This document shows positions 6,657-14,290 of a stretch of DNA of 64,000 nucleotides, piece after piece. The DNA comes from Thermobifida alba (lineage in GTDB: Bacteria > Actinomycetota > Actinomycetes > Streptosporangiales > Streptosporangiaceae), in the NCBI RefSeq assembly GCF_023208015.1, contig NZ_CP051627.1, positions 4,260,422 through 4,324,421 on the forward strand, written 5' to 3'. Under the pieces are notes generated by a model that had not been told where the DNA came from, did not search any database, and was given only the letters and a program-made list of their open reading frames with translations. Numbering within the stretch: the stretch's first letter is position 1; the number at the start of each line of letters is the position of its first letter. The position numbers were made by a program, and so were the translations under genes.

Positions 6657-6779
6657 ATGCCCAAGGCTACTGCCCCGCCCGTGTCCGGATCGCGGCGGAC
6701 GTCCCGTGTCCGCCCGTACGTCCTGCTCGCCCTGGCTGTCCAGCCCTCCCCCTCCTCCGCTCAGGGGGTGGCCCGGTGA
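6657..6779 (+). CDS. 40-residue small ORF coupled to the ATPase gene (copy 2)
   Basis: Begins MPKATAPPVSGSRRTS and ends QPSPSSAQGVAR, then TGA at 6777-6779 overlapping the GTG start of the ATPase. Length, position behind the stem-loop and coupling match copy 1 at 3574-3696. Differences between the copies are mostly single substitutions with no frameshift, which supports, but does not prove, that it is translated. Confidence 0.5.
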   Translation: MPKATAPPVSGSRRTSRVRPYVLLALAVQPSPSSAQGVAR

Positions 6780-7204
6780 CGATCTCCCTCACGTCCTTTC
6801 CCGGCACGCCGGGCAGTGTGGCTGCCGCCCGCCGGTTCGTCACCGGTGCGCTCCGGCTGTGTCCGCAGACCACCGCTCCCGACGAGGTGGTGGACCGGGC
6901 CGAGCTGATCGTGTCCGAGCTGGTCACGAACGCGATTCGGCACACCCGGTCCGGTGACCCCGGCCAGACCTTCCGGGTCCACGTGTGCACGGATGCGCGC
7001 GGCGTCCACGTCGAGGTGCGCACCCTTCCCCCGCGCCTCCGGCAGTCCGTCCCCCAGGTCGTCCGGTCCGACGACCCGTTCAGCGAGCACGGCCGGGGCA
7101 TGTTCCTCGTCGACCAGCTCGCCACCATGTGGGGCACTCTCGCCCCCTGGGAGGACGGCGTCTACTTCCACCTGACCTGGGACGGCCTCCCGCTCACCCC
7201 CTGA
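6776..7204 (+). CDS. RsbW/AbaA-like GHKL ATP-binding protein (cassette 2)
   Basis: A 142-residue GHKL ATPase starting at the GTG that overlaps the small ORF stop. It has the N-box AELIVSELVTNAIRHT and the G-box SEHGRGMFLVDQLAT, like the paralogue at 3693. Only the last 10 residues (TWDGLPLTP versus the cassette 1 end) and a few scattered positions differ. The likely role is an anti-sigma-type kinase in the cytoplasm controlled by the adjacent XRE regulator. Longer in-frame extensions upstream cover the leader and small ORF and are not credible starts. Confidence 0.85.
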   Translation: MTISLTSFPGTPGSVAAARRFVTGALRLCPQTTAPDEVVDRAELIVSELVTNAIRHTRSGDPGQTFRVHVCTDARGVHVEVRTLPPRLRQSVPQVVRSDDPFSEHGRGMFLVDQLATMWGTLAPWEDGVYFHLTWDGLPLTP

Positions 7205-7436
7205 CCGGGGGAAGCCCCAGCGATCTTGTCCCCAGAGCCCTTCTCGGCCGCCTTGATGGCCCTGGGGACAAAACCGCCGCACTCCCGGCGGTTCCCTCGA
7301 CCTGCGGGCCGGGGCTGCTCCTTCCCCGGCCCCGGCCCGCGGACCACCCGCGCTCTTCCCATCCCTCCCGCCCCGGGGCGCCGGAGGGATGGTCGCCTTC
7401 CCGCAGCGCTCCACCACCGGAAAGCACACCACCCGC

Positions 7437-7670
7437 ATGGACCACGACACCACCGTGACCTTGTTCGCCGGACCGCTGGACGGACTGGCGCTCACCACCG
7501 CCGACCTGGCCGCCCTCGTGCAGGACTACGGAACCGAACGTTTCGTGTTCCTCACCAGCCACGGCGTTTCCGGCCTCTACCAGCAGGTCGGCGACCGGTG
7601 GGTCTACGCCACCCCGCACCTGCTCGACACCCCCGACCAGCCGCCCACCCCACCAGAGGAGCCCGCATGA
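7437..7670 (+). CDS. Small hypothetical protein, first gene of a three-gene set
   Basis: A 77-residue protein starting MDHDTTVTLFAGPLDGLAL, with RFVFLTSHGVSGLYQQ, WVYATPHLLD and a Pro-rich tail. It has no signal peptide or membrane segment. I do not recognise a family. The ATG at 7437 is preferred (GGAAAG 11 nt upstream); an in-frame ATG at 7389 is possible. Its TGA overlaps the ATG of the next gene (ATGA), so it is coupled to 7667-7996. The set follows the second ATPase cassette and resembles small accessory genes seen in actinomycete integrative elements; that comparison is inference. Confidence 0.6.
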   Translation: MDHDTTVTLFAGPLDGLALTTADLAALVQDYGTERFVFLTSHGVSGLYQQVGDRWVYATPHLLDTPDQPPTPPEEPA

Positions 7671-7996
7671 GCCGCCGCCGCACTACAGATCCCGTCGGGG
7701 AGCCCGCCGAGACCGCGTACCGGGTGTGCGGCGACCGGGTCTGGCGCGACGGCGTCGAGCTGACCACCGCGCAGGTCGAGGCACTGGCCGCCCGCCTGGC
7801 CGCCGCGGCCCGCACCCGCCGGCAGGCCGAACTGCGCGCCGCCTACCCGGTCGGCAGCCGGGTGTGGCTGAAGGGCGACCCGCTGCCCCGCACCGTCACC
7901 GGCTACACCGACTCGCGCGGGCTGCCGCCCTCGCTGCGCCTGTCCGGCCACGTCATCGCCGGCCCCGGCCAGGTCACCCGCACACCCCCGGCCTGA
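7667..7996 (+). CDS. Small hypothetical protein
   Basis: A 109-residue basic protein. It has an AETAYRVCGDRVWRDGVEL strand-rich segment, an Ala/Arg-rich helix (TTAQVEALAARLAAAARTRR), then a VGSRVWLKGDPLPRTVTGY segment that resembles a small beta-barrel (SH3-like). It starts at the ATG overlapping the stop of the previous gene. Function is unknown. Confidence 0.6.
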   Translation: MSRRRTTDPVGEPAETAYRVCGDRVWRDGVELTTAQVEALAARLAAAARTRRQAELRAAYPVGSRVWLKGDPLPRTVTGYTDSRGLPPSLRLSGHVIAGPGQVTRTPPA

Positions 7997-8034
7997 TCCG
8001 GCACGCCACGCTTCTCCGATCAGAGAGGTCCACC

Positions 8035-8367
8035 ATGACCACGACCGTCCACCCGCCCCGGCCCCGCATGCGCCCGCCGCGGCCCTGGATCCCCGACGAC
8101 CCGCCCGAAACCGTGCTGCCCGCCTGGATGTACGCCCGTCGGGAACCGCACTTCCCGCACCGCGTCATCCGCCCGGCCGAGCACCGCGCCGCCCGGCCCG
8201 GGGACGACCGGCCGGACCGCCCCCGCCCCCGGCAGCCGGGCCGCCCCGGAGCCCACCGCCGTCCCCGGAACGGCCCGCGCGCCCTCACCGCGCTGGCCAC
8301 CGTGGCGCTCCTCGTCAGCACGGCCCTGCACGGCTGCGCCTCCCTCAGCGCCACCTGCCCCCTGTGA
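8035..8367 (+). CDS. Small Pro/Arg-rich protein with C-terminal hydrophobic segment
   Basis: A 110-residue protein preceded by an AGAGAGG ribosome site. It is rich in Pro and Arg (PPRPRMRPPRPWIPDDPP), has a PAWMYARREPHFPHRV stretch, and ends in a hydrophobic ALTALATVALLVSTALHGCA segment that could be a tail anchor. It is probably the last gene of the set, since a long hairpin follows directly. No recognised family. Confidence 0.5.
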   Translation: MTTTVHPPRPRMRPPRPWIPDDPPETVLPAWMYARREPHFPHRVIRPAEHRAARPGDDRPDRPRPRQPGRPGAHRRPRNGPRALTALATVALLVSTALHGCASLSATCPL

Positions 8368-8372
8368 CTGTC

Positions 8373-8430
8373 CCGACCATGCCCCCAGGGCCAGAGCAGC
8401 CATGCTTTCTGGGACTGGAGGCATGGTCGG
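8373..8430. terminator. Long hairpin after the three-gene set
   Basis: CCGACCATGCC (8373-8383) and GGCATGGTCGG (8420-8430) pair perfectly, with further CCCAG/CTGG pairing inside. An alternative partner, ATGGCTCTGGGGCC, lies a few bases on. It separates the plus-strand set from the convergent TetR gene. Confidence 0.6.
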
Positions 8431-8498
8431 AACCCTTTTATGGCTCTGGGGCCAAGATCGCCGTACTCTCCAGTAGTTTCGAAATCTATGTTTCAAAA

Positions 8499-9257
8499 CT
8501 AGCCGGTTCTGAGCACCCGGTACACCGTGGACCGCGACACCCCCAGTTCCGCGGCGATGCGCTCCACGGTGTGCTGTCCGGAGGCGTACCGCTCCCGGGC
8601 GCGGGCGGCCTGGGCCGGGGTGAGCGCGGCGGGGCGGCCGCCGCCGCGGCCCCGGGGGCGGCCCCGGCGGACGGGCACGGCGGGCGGCTCCCCCTCCGGC
8701 CGCCGCGCGGGCGGGCCGAGCAGGGCGCGCACCCCGTCGAGGACGTGCTCCCGGACCACCTCGGGGGCGACGTCGGCGAAGATCGCGACCGCGTCGCCCA
8801 GGCCCGCGACCGCCTGCGCCGAGCGCACCCGGTTGGCCAGGCTCCGGTCGGGGCCGGCGACCAGGTCGCCCGCCAGGGCGACGGCGGCGCGGAACCGGTC
8901 CGCCACCGGCGCCTCCACCAGCAGCGACATGTCCCGGACCAGGACCAGCAGCGTCTCGCGGTGGCGCAGGAAGACGTCGAGGTAGCCCTCGATCGCCCGC
9001 CAGCGCACCGTCTCGGGGTCGGCGTGCCGCTCCGCGTCGGCGAGCGCGGCCTCCAGCTCGTCCAGCAGCGGCCCGGTCAGGTGGTGCAGGATCTCGTTCT
9101 TGGCCGGGAAGTGGTAGTAGAGCGCGGCCTTGGTGACGCCGACCCGCTCGGCGATCTGCCGCATCGACGTGGCCCGGTAGCCCTGCTCCGCGAACAGCGC
9201 CCGGGCCGCCTCCAGAATCCGCCCCGCCATGCCCGGGGGGTGCTCCGGGACCGCCAC
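8499..9257 (-). CDS. TetR regulator with extra C-terminal resolvase-type helix-turn-helix
   Basis: A 252-residue protein. Residues about 10-60 form a TetR DNA-binding domain ([20 protein letters not shown], then [19 protein letters not shown]), followed by a helical ligand-binding region to about residue 190. The end differs from ordinary TetR proteins. After a [11 protein letters not shown] linker there is a segment [17 protein letters not shown], then [19 protein letters not shown], which is the helix-turn-helix found at the C-terminus of Hin/Tn3-type recombinases. It may contact two DNA sites. It is divergent from the hydrolase gene at 9379, the probable target, with palindromes in between. 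Confidence 0.85.
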   Translation of the reverse strand: MAVPEHPPGMAGRILEAARALFAEQGYRATSMRQIAERVGVTKAALYYHFPAKNEILHHLTGPLLDELEAALADAERHADPETVRWRAIEGYLDVFLRHRETLLVLVRDMSLLVEAPVADRFRAAVALAGDLVAGPDRSLANRVRSAQAVAGLGDAVAIFADVAPEVVREHVLDGVRALLGPPARRPEGEPPAVPVRRGRPRGRGGGRPAALTPAQAARARERYASGQHTVERIAAELGVSRSTVYRVLRTG

Positions 9258-9311
9258 CGCTTCCCTCCCGCGTCGTGCGCCGCCGCCGGCGCGCCGCCTC
9301 CGACGCTCTTT

Positions 9312-9353
9312 ACCTTAGGTCAGTTCCTCGGGTATGTTGTTGACCGACGGTCA
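9312..9353. promoter_or_regulatory. Palindromes in the TetR/hydrolase spacer, candidate operators
   Basis: ACCTTAGGT (9312-9320) and TGACCGACGGTCA (9341-9353) are both perfect palindromes around a central base. They lie in the 120-bp spacer between the divergent genes. The second fits a TetR-type operator covering the hydrolase promoter. Confidence 0.45.
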
Positions 9354-9378
9354 GCAGCGGGGTGGGGAGACGGCACGC

Positions 9379-10296
9379 ATGGTGGACGGACCGGCACGAC
9401 CGGAACGGGTCGCCTTCGACTCCGGCGGCACCACGTGCGCCGGAGTCCTGCACCGGCCCCCCGGTGCGGCCACCGGGCGGCAGCCGTGCGTGGTGATGGC
9501 GCACGGCTTCACCGGCACCGCGGACCGACTGGCCCACTACGCACGGCGGTTCGCGGACGCGGGCCTGACCGTCCTCGCCTTCGACTACCGCAACTTCGGC
9601 GCCAGCGGGGGACAGCCCCGCCAGCTCGTCGACATCGACGGGCAGCAGGAGGACTGGCGCGCCGCGATCCGCTTCGCCCGCTCCCGCGCCGACCTCGACC
9701 CCGACCGCGTCGCGCTGTGGGGGTCGTCGCTGGGCGGCGGGCACGTGCTGTCCGTCGCCGCCGACGACCCCCACCTCGCCGCGGCCGTCGCGCAGATCCC
9801 CTGGCTCGGCGACTGGCGCACCACCGGCGACAAACTCCGCTCGCTGACCGACCCGAGCACGCTCAGACTGGCCGCGGCCGCCGTGCGCGACCTGCTGCGC
9901 GCCCGACGTGGCAAGGACCCGATCCTGGTCAAAGCCGTCGGCGAACCCGGCGACACCGCGATGTTCACCGACCCCCACGCCCGGCGGGCGCTCGACGTGA
10001 ACGACACCGAGGACACGCTGTGGCGCAACGAGTTCGCCCCCAGGGCCGTGTTCGACCTGACCCGCTACGAACCCGGTGCGGTGGTCGACCGGATCACCGT
10101 CCCCGTCCTGGTCTGTGCGGCGGAGGGGGACCGGGAGGTCCCGTTCGACCACCTGACGAGGGTGACGGCGCGCAACCCCGGGATCCAGGTGCGCGGCTAC
10201 CCCGGGCGGCACTTCGAGATCTACCGGGGCGGGGCCTCCCACGAGCGGGCCGTCGCCGACCAGATCGCGTTCCTCCGCCGCCACCTGCTGCGGTGA
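9379..10296 (+). CDS. Alpha/beta hydrolase
   Basis: A 305-residue protein with an alpha/beta hydrolase fold. It shows an HGFTG oxyanion motif near residue 43, the nucleophile elbow GSSLGGG near residue 115 (Ser), the acid in AAEGDREVPFD and the likely catalytic His in YPGRHFEIY near the end. It resembles dienelactone hydrolase/acetyl-xylan-esterase-like serine hydrolases (DUF1100/FrsA-like), but the substrate cannot be read from sequence. The ATG is preceded by GGGGAGA. It is probably repressed by the divergent TetR protein. No signal peptide, so it is cytoplasmic. Confidence 0.85.
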   Translation: MVDGPARPERVAFDSGGTTCAGVLHRPPGAATGRQPCVVMAHGFTGTADRLAHYARRFADAGLTVLAFDYRNFGASGGQPRQLVDIDGQQEDWRAAIRFARSRADLDPDRVALWGSSLGGGHVLSVAADDPHLAAAVAQIPWLGDWRTTGDKLRSLTDPSTLRLAAAAVRDLLRARRGKDPILVKAVGEPGDTAMFTDPHARRALDVNDTEDTLWRNEFAPRAVFDLTRYEPGAVVDRITVPVLVCAAEGDREVPFDHLTRVTARNPGIQVRGYPGRHFEIYRGGASHERAVADQIAFLRRHLLR

Positions 10297-10354
10297 GGGC
10301 GACGCCGGCGGGCGGTGCGTGCGGGACAGGGGCCCGACGGCGTCGGCTCCGGAG

Positions 10355-10954
10355 CTACTCCACGTCCTCCGGTTCGCGGTCCTGGAGGCGGATCTCCAGC
10401 ACGATGTCGACCTCGTCGCCGATCAGGCGGCCGCCCCAGGGCAGTTCGCCGCCGTCGCTGATGCCGAAGTCCGACAGGCGCAGCACCGTGCTGCCGCTGA
10501 AGAAGTGGCCGTGCCCGTGCTCGGCGCCCAGGTAGTGCGGGGCCTCGCCGACCCACTGGCAGTCCAGGGAGACCGGCCGCGTCACCCCGTGCAGGGACAG
10601 GTCCCCGTGCAGGACGAACGCGTTGGCCTTGCGGTCCGCGTGCTCCTCCACGCCGGTGCTGACGAACCGCGTCCGCGGGTACGTCTCCGCGTCGAGGAAC
10701 TCCGCCGAGCACAGGTGCGCGTCGCGGGCCCGCACCCCGGTGTTGAGGCTGCCGGTCTCCACCGTCACCTCCACCGTGGAGTCGAGCGGGTCCTCGGCGA
10801 CCACCACCGTCCCGCGCGCCCGGTTGAGGGTGCCCTGGACGCGACCGAAACGCAGGTAGTGGGCGACGAAGATCAGATTGGAGTGCAACGGGTCCAGATA
10901 CCACGTCCCCGGACGGGGACCCACCTGCTGTGCGTTCTCCACCTGTACGGTCAT
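10355..10954 (-). CDS. YceI-family lipocalin-like protein
   Basis: A 199-residue YceI domain protein. Marks are GTWYLDPLHSNLIFVAHYL near the start (the usual W-x-D-x-x-H-S start), VEVTVETGSLNTGVRARDAH, AEFLDAETYPRTRFVSTGV and the second-half LHGVTRPVSLDCQWVG. YceI proteins form an eight-stranded beta-barrel that binds isoprenoid-type lipids. No signal peptide is seen, as is common in actinobacterial members. It stands alone, with no clear operon partner. Confidence 0.9.
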   Translation of the reverse strand: MTVQVENAQQVGPRPGTWYLDPLHSNLIFVAHYLRFGRVQGTLNRARGTVVVAEDPLDSTVEVTVETGSLNTGVRARDAHLCSAEFLDAETYPRTRFVSTGVEEHADRKANAFVLHGDLSLHGVTRPVSLDCQWVGEAPHYLGAEHGHGHFFSGSTVLRLSDFGISDGGELPWGGRLIGDEVDIVLEIRLQDREPEDVE

Positions 10955-11112
10955 GGTCTGCTTTCTGATGACGAGGTGAACAGAGGGCGGACGTCCGTTA
11001 GCGAGTATGCCGGTGGGTGGACGGACCCCCCGATCGGGGCGGGAGAACGCGGTCCGACGCGTGCGGGCCGCCCCGCGAACGGAGGCGGCCCGCAGCACGG
11101 ACGGACAGTCGG

Positions 11113-12849
11113 CTACATCTGCTCGGGGGCCCGCACGCCGAGCAGGTCCAGGCCCTTGACCAGGGTGGCCAGGGTGACGGCGGTCAGCGCCAGCCGCGAG
11201 GCGCGCACCTCGTCCCGGTCGGCCTTGAGGACCGGGCAGGCCTCGTAGAAGGCGGTGAACGCCTGCGCCAGGTCGAACAGGTAGGCGCACAGCCGGTGCG
11301 GTTCCAGGGTGTCGCCCACCTGGGCGACGGTGGGACCGAAGCCCAGCAGCTTGAGCGCCAGGGCGCGCTCGGCGGGCTCGGTGACCAGGACCGGTCCGGC
11401 GGCTTGGGCCGGGTCGACCCCGCCCCGGCGGAAGATCGACCGGATGCGCGCGACCGCGTACTGCAGGTAGGGGCCGGTGTTGCCGTTGAGCGCCAGCATG
11501 CGGTCGAAGTCGAACACGTACTCGGTGTCGTGCGCGATCGACAGGTCGGCGTACTTGACCGCGCCGATGCCGACGTCGCGGGCGATCGCGGCGCGCGTCT
11601 CGTCGTCCAGGTCGGGGCGGGTCTCCGCGACCACCGCGGAGGCGCGCTCCACGGCCTCGTCCAGCAGCGCCATCAGCCGGATCGGCGCGCCGCTGCGGGT
11701 GCGCAGGATCTTGCCGTCGGAGCCGAGCACGTTGCCGATCTGCACGTGGATCGGCTCGGCGTCGCCCAGCCACCCGGCCTGCCGAGCGGTCTCGTACACC
11801 ATGCGCAGGTGCAGGGACTGCGGGGCGCCGATGACGTAGACGATGCGGTCGGCCTTGAGCTGCTCGACCCGGTACTTGATGGTGGCCAGGTCGGTGGTGG
11901 CGTAGCCGTACCCGCCGTCGCTCTTGCGGATGATCAGCGGCACCGGCTTGCCCTCGCGGCCGGTGAAGCCGTCGAGGAACACGCACAGCGCGCCGTCGCT
12001 GACCACCGCCAGCCCCTTCTCGGACAGCTCGTCGCAGATCGGGCCGAGCATGTCGTTGTAGGTGCTCTCCCCGGCGAGGTCGTCGTCGGTGAGGGTGACG
12101 TCGAGCCGGTCGTAGATCCGGTTGAAGTAGACCTTGGACAGCCCGATCAGGTCGTGCCACAGCCGCAGCGTCTCGGCGTCGCCGCCCTGCAGCGCCACCA
12201 CGCGCTGCCGCGCCCGGGCGGCGAACTCCTCGTCGCCGTCGAACTTGGCGCGCGCCGCCTGGTAGAAGGCGTTGGGGTCGGTCTTGAGCAGCGCGGCGTC
12301 GGCGGAGTCCTCACCGACCTCCAGCAGGTGCTCGATGAGCATGCCGAAGGGGGTGCCCCAGTCGCCGATGTGGTTCTGCCGGATGACGTGGTGGCCGAGG
12401 AACTCCAGGGTGCGGGCCAGCGCGTCGCCGACGACGGTGGTGCGCAGGTGCCCGACGTGCATCTCCTTGGCCACGTTCGGCGCGGAGTAGTCGATCGGGA
12501 TGTTCTGCCGCTCCTGGACGGGCGTGCCCAGCCGGTCGTCGGAGAGCAGGTCCTGGACCCGCTCGGCGATCCACTCGTCGCGCAGCGCCAGGTTGATGAA
12601 GCCCGGTCCGCTGATCTCGACCTCGCGGCAGACGTCGGCGACGTCCAGGTGCTCCACGATCGCGGTGGCGGCGTCGCGCGGGGAACGTCGCAGCTGCTTG
12701 GCCAGTGCCAGCGCGACGTTGGCCTGGAAGTCGGCGAACTGCGAGGGACGGATGACGGGGTCGGCGTCGGCGTACTCGGAGCCGAAGGCGGCGCCGAGCG
12801 CGGACTGCACCCGTCGGGCGAGAACTTCTTGCGGATCGGCCATGCCCAC
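11113..12849 (-). CDS. argS: Arginyl-tRNA synthetase
   Basis: A 578-residue class I aminoacyl-tRNA synthetase that charges tRNA-Arg. It has an N-terminal Add-1 domain, the HIGH-type motif in SAPNVAKEMHVGHLRTTVVG (about residues 122-141), the catalytic core with IGDWGTPFGMLIEHLL, a GNVLGSDGKILRTRSGAP region in place of a canonical KMSKS, and a C-terminal DALR anticodon-binding domain ending VKGLDLLGVRAPEQM. The length is usual for the family. An ATG two codons downstream (12843) is an equally good start. In many actinobacteria argS precedes lysA and hom; here it stands alone. Confidence 0.97.
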   Translation of the reverse strand: MGMADPQEVLARRVQSALGAAFGSEYADADPVIRPSQFADFQANVALALAKQLRRSPRDAATAIVEHLDVADVCREVEISGPGFINLALRDEWIAERVQDLLSDDRLGTPVQERQNIPIDYSAPNVAKEMHVGHLRTTVVGDALARTLEFLGHHVIRQNHIGDWGTPFGMLIEHLLEVGEDSADAALLKTDPNAFYQAARAKFDGDEEFAARARQRVVALQGGDAETLRLWHDLIGLSKVYFNRIYDRLDVTLTDDDLAGESTYNDMLGPICDELSEKGLAVVSDGALCVFLDGFTGREGKPVPLIIRKSDGGYGYATTDLATIKYRVEQLKADRIVYVIGAPQSLHLRMVYETARQAGWLGDAEPIHVQIGNVLGSDGKILRTRSGAPIRLMALLDEAVERASAVVAETRPDLDDETRAAIARDVGIGAVKYADLSIAHDTEYVFDFDRMLALNGNTGPYLQYAVARIRSIFRRGGVDPAQAAGPVLVTEPAERALALKLLGFGPTVAQVGDTLEPHRLCAYLFDLAQAFTAFYEACPVLKADRDEVRASRLALTAVTLATLVKGLDLLGVRAPEQM

Positions 12850-12913
12850 AGCTTAGTGAGTGCCTTCCACTGGATGGTCGTGCGCGGTGGCCCCGGGCCC
12901 GGTCGGCGGGCCG

Positions 12914-14242
12914 CTACGGGGAGCCGTCGCGGCGGGGCGGGGCGTGCGGACGCCACACCCGGGCCGTGGCCCAGGCCAGGGCCGCCGCGGGCAGCAGGGT
13001 CAGCGCGTACCAGGGCAGCCGCCACCACGGGGAGACGGTGTCGGTGGGCGCGGCGGGGACCCGCCCCGACACGGTCGGGGTCGTGGCCAGCGCCCACGCC
13101 AGGAACGCGTCGCCCACCGGCAGCGTCCCGCCCAGGTAGCGGCGCTGCCCGCGCCACTCCACCGCCATGCCGGCGGCCTCGGCGAAACCGGTGAGCGCGG
13201 CGGCCGTGGCGGTGTCCTCGGCGAGCACGGCGTCGGCGAGGGCGACCGTGCTGGCCGACGCGGACAGGCCGAACACCAGCGGGCCGGAGTCGACGTCGCC
13301 GGGGGAGTCGTCGCCCCGGGGGTACTCGCGCACGCCCGGCAGCATCGCGACGTCGGAGGCGAACAGTTCACGGAAGACCGTGTAGTCGGCCGCCGCCCAC
13401 TCGGGGTCGAGTTCGAACAGGAAGCGCAGCAGCAGCGCCTGGGAGGAGCCCCGCGCCCCCTCGACCACGCGGCCGTGCACGGCGTCCACCCGGTGCGGGA
13501 CGAGCCCGGTCGCGGGGTCCAGGCGGGCGCGCACCTCGGTCATCCACACCCGGAACAGCGGCGCGTAGCGGTCCTCCCCGGCCAGGTGGTCGCGCAGCCG
13601 CAGCGCCGCCATGGCCACGACGCTGTCCACCGGCCACGCCTGCCCCGGGTAGGCGGCCAGGAACGGGGTGCCGCGGGCGAGGGAGGACTCGAAGGCGGCG
13701 GCCAGCTCCTCGGCGGCGGTGTCGAGGGCGGCCATCTCCTCGGGCGCCCGCTCCGGTCCGCCGGCCACGGCCACGGTCTGCCCGCGCAGCCAGGCGCTCC
13801 AGCCCGCGTGGAACACCCCGTAGGCGGGGACGGTCGCGGCGGAGAACGGCGCGGTGCCCGCCGGGGAGTACAGCCGCTCCAGGGCCCAGCGGGCCTCCTG
13901 CAGCGCCCGGTCCCGCAGGCCGGGGTCGCGCTGGGCCACCGACAGCCAGGTCAGGCCGTACAGCGCGTGCGTGAAGAAGTAGCCCTCGGGGAACAGCGCC
14001 TGCATGTCCGTGCCCGCTCCCTCGTCCAGCGCGTCCCGGAGGAACGCCAGGCGGGGCAGCACGTCGGCGACCACCTCGGCGTCGGTGCGCTCCAGCGGGG
14101 ACGGGGTGTGGGAGCGGACGCTCGTCAGGGTCGCGGCGCCGGTGACCACGACGGTGGTGAGGGTCAGCAGCAGCGCCGCGGCGGTGCGGGCGGGGGAGCG
14201 GCGGGGAGGTTCGTCGGGCACCCGCCCAGCATGCCGTCTCAC
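12914..14242 (-). CDS. Membrane-anchored protein with predicted helical toroid domain, function unknown
   Basis: A 442-residue protein with an N-terminal membrane segment (about residues 20-42, AAALLLTLTTVVVTGAATL), an extracytoplasmic all-helical domain and a C-terminal hydrophobic segment (PWYALTLLPAAALAWATARV). The middle has repeated helical blocks with aromatic motifs such as EGYFFTHALYGLTWLSVA, FHAGWSAWLRGQ and AYPGQAWPVDSVVAMAALRL. This is the pattern of alpha/alpha toroids such as glycoside hydrolases or the linalool dehydratase-isomerase-like family. No catalytic residues can be assigned with confidence. It lies between argS and plsX on the same strand without tight coupling. Confidence 0.65.
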   Translation of the reverse strand: MRRHAGRVPDEPPRRSPARTAAALLLTLTTVVVTGAATLTSVRSHTPSPLERTDAEVVADVLPRLAFLRDALDEGAGTDMQALFPEGYFFTHALYGLTWLSVAQRDPGLRDRALQEARWALERLYSPAGTAPFSAATVPAYGVFHAGWSAWLRGQTVAVAGGPERAPEEMAALDTAAEELAAAFESSLARGTPFLAAYPGQAWPVDSVVAMAALRLRDHLAGEDRYAPLFRVWMTEVRARLDPATGLVPHRVDAVHGRVVEGARGSSQALLLRFLFELDPEWAAADYTVFRELFASDVAMLPGVREYPRGDDSPGDVDSGPLVFGLSASASTVALADAVLAEDTATAAALTGFAEAAGMAVEWRGQRRYLGGTLPVGDAFLAWALATTPTVSGRVPAAPTDTVSPWWRLPWYALTLLPAAALAWATARVWRPHAPPRRDGSP

Positions 14243-14290
14243 GGGGGGTGAGCGGAACCGTGCACCGGGAACGGATCGCGGCGCGGGGCC

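Larger units (their letters stand above)
1872..7370. repeat. Tandem segmental duplication of a roughly 3-kb regulatory cassette
   Basis: The left part of unit 1 (from about 1840) recurs about 2966 bp downstream: the hsdS 3' end at 1872 and 4838, DUF397 genes at 2006 and 4971, and 2351 and 5317. The right part recurs about 3083 bp downstream: the leader hairpin at 3504 and 6587, the small ORF at 3574 and 6657, the ATPase at 3693 and 6776, and the non-coding tail at 4190-4340 and 7220-7370. The change of offset lies in the middle, where the XRE genes and promoter regions are not alignable by eye. The outer parts are about 90 percent or more identical. One unit therefore had its regulator replaced or diverged strongly after duplication. 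Confidence 0.75.

Noticed and set aside
1300-7370. Classical abortive-infection or toxin-antitoxin locus
   Set aside because: XRE/DUF397 pairs are sometimes compared with toxin-antitoxin systems, but no toxin fold is visible and the ATPase neighbours fit WhiJ/AbaA-like developmental regulation better.
8373-8480. tRNA-like structure in the hairpin after 8367
   Set aside because: No acceptor, anticodon or T-arm consensus; the pairing is a long simple inverted repeat.
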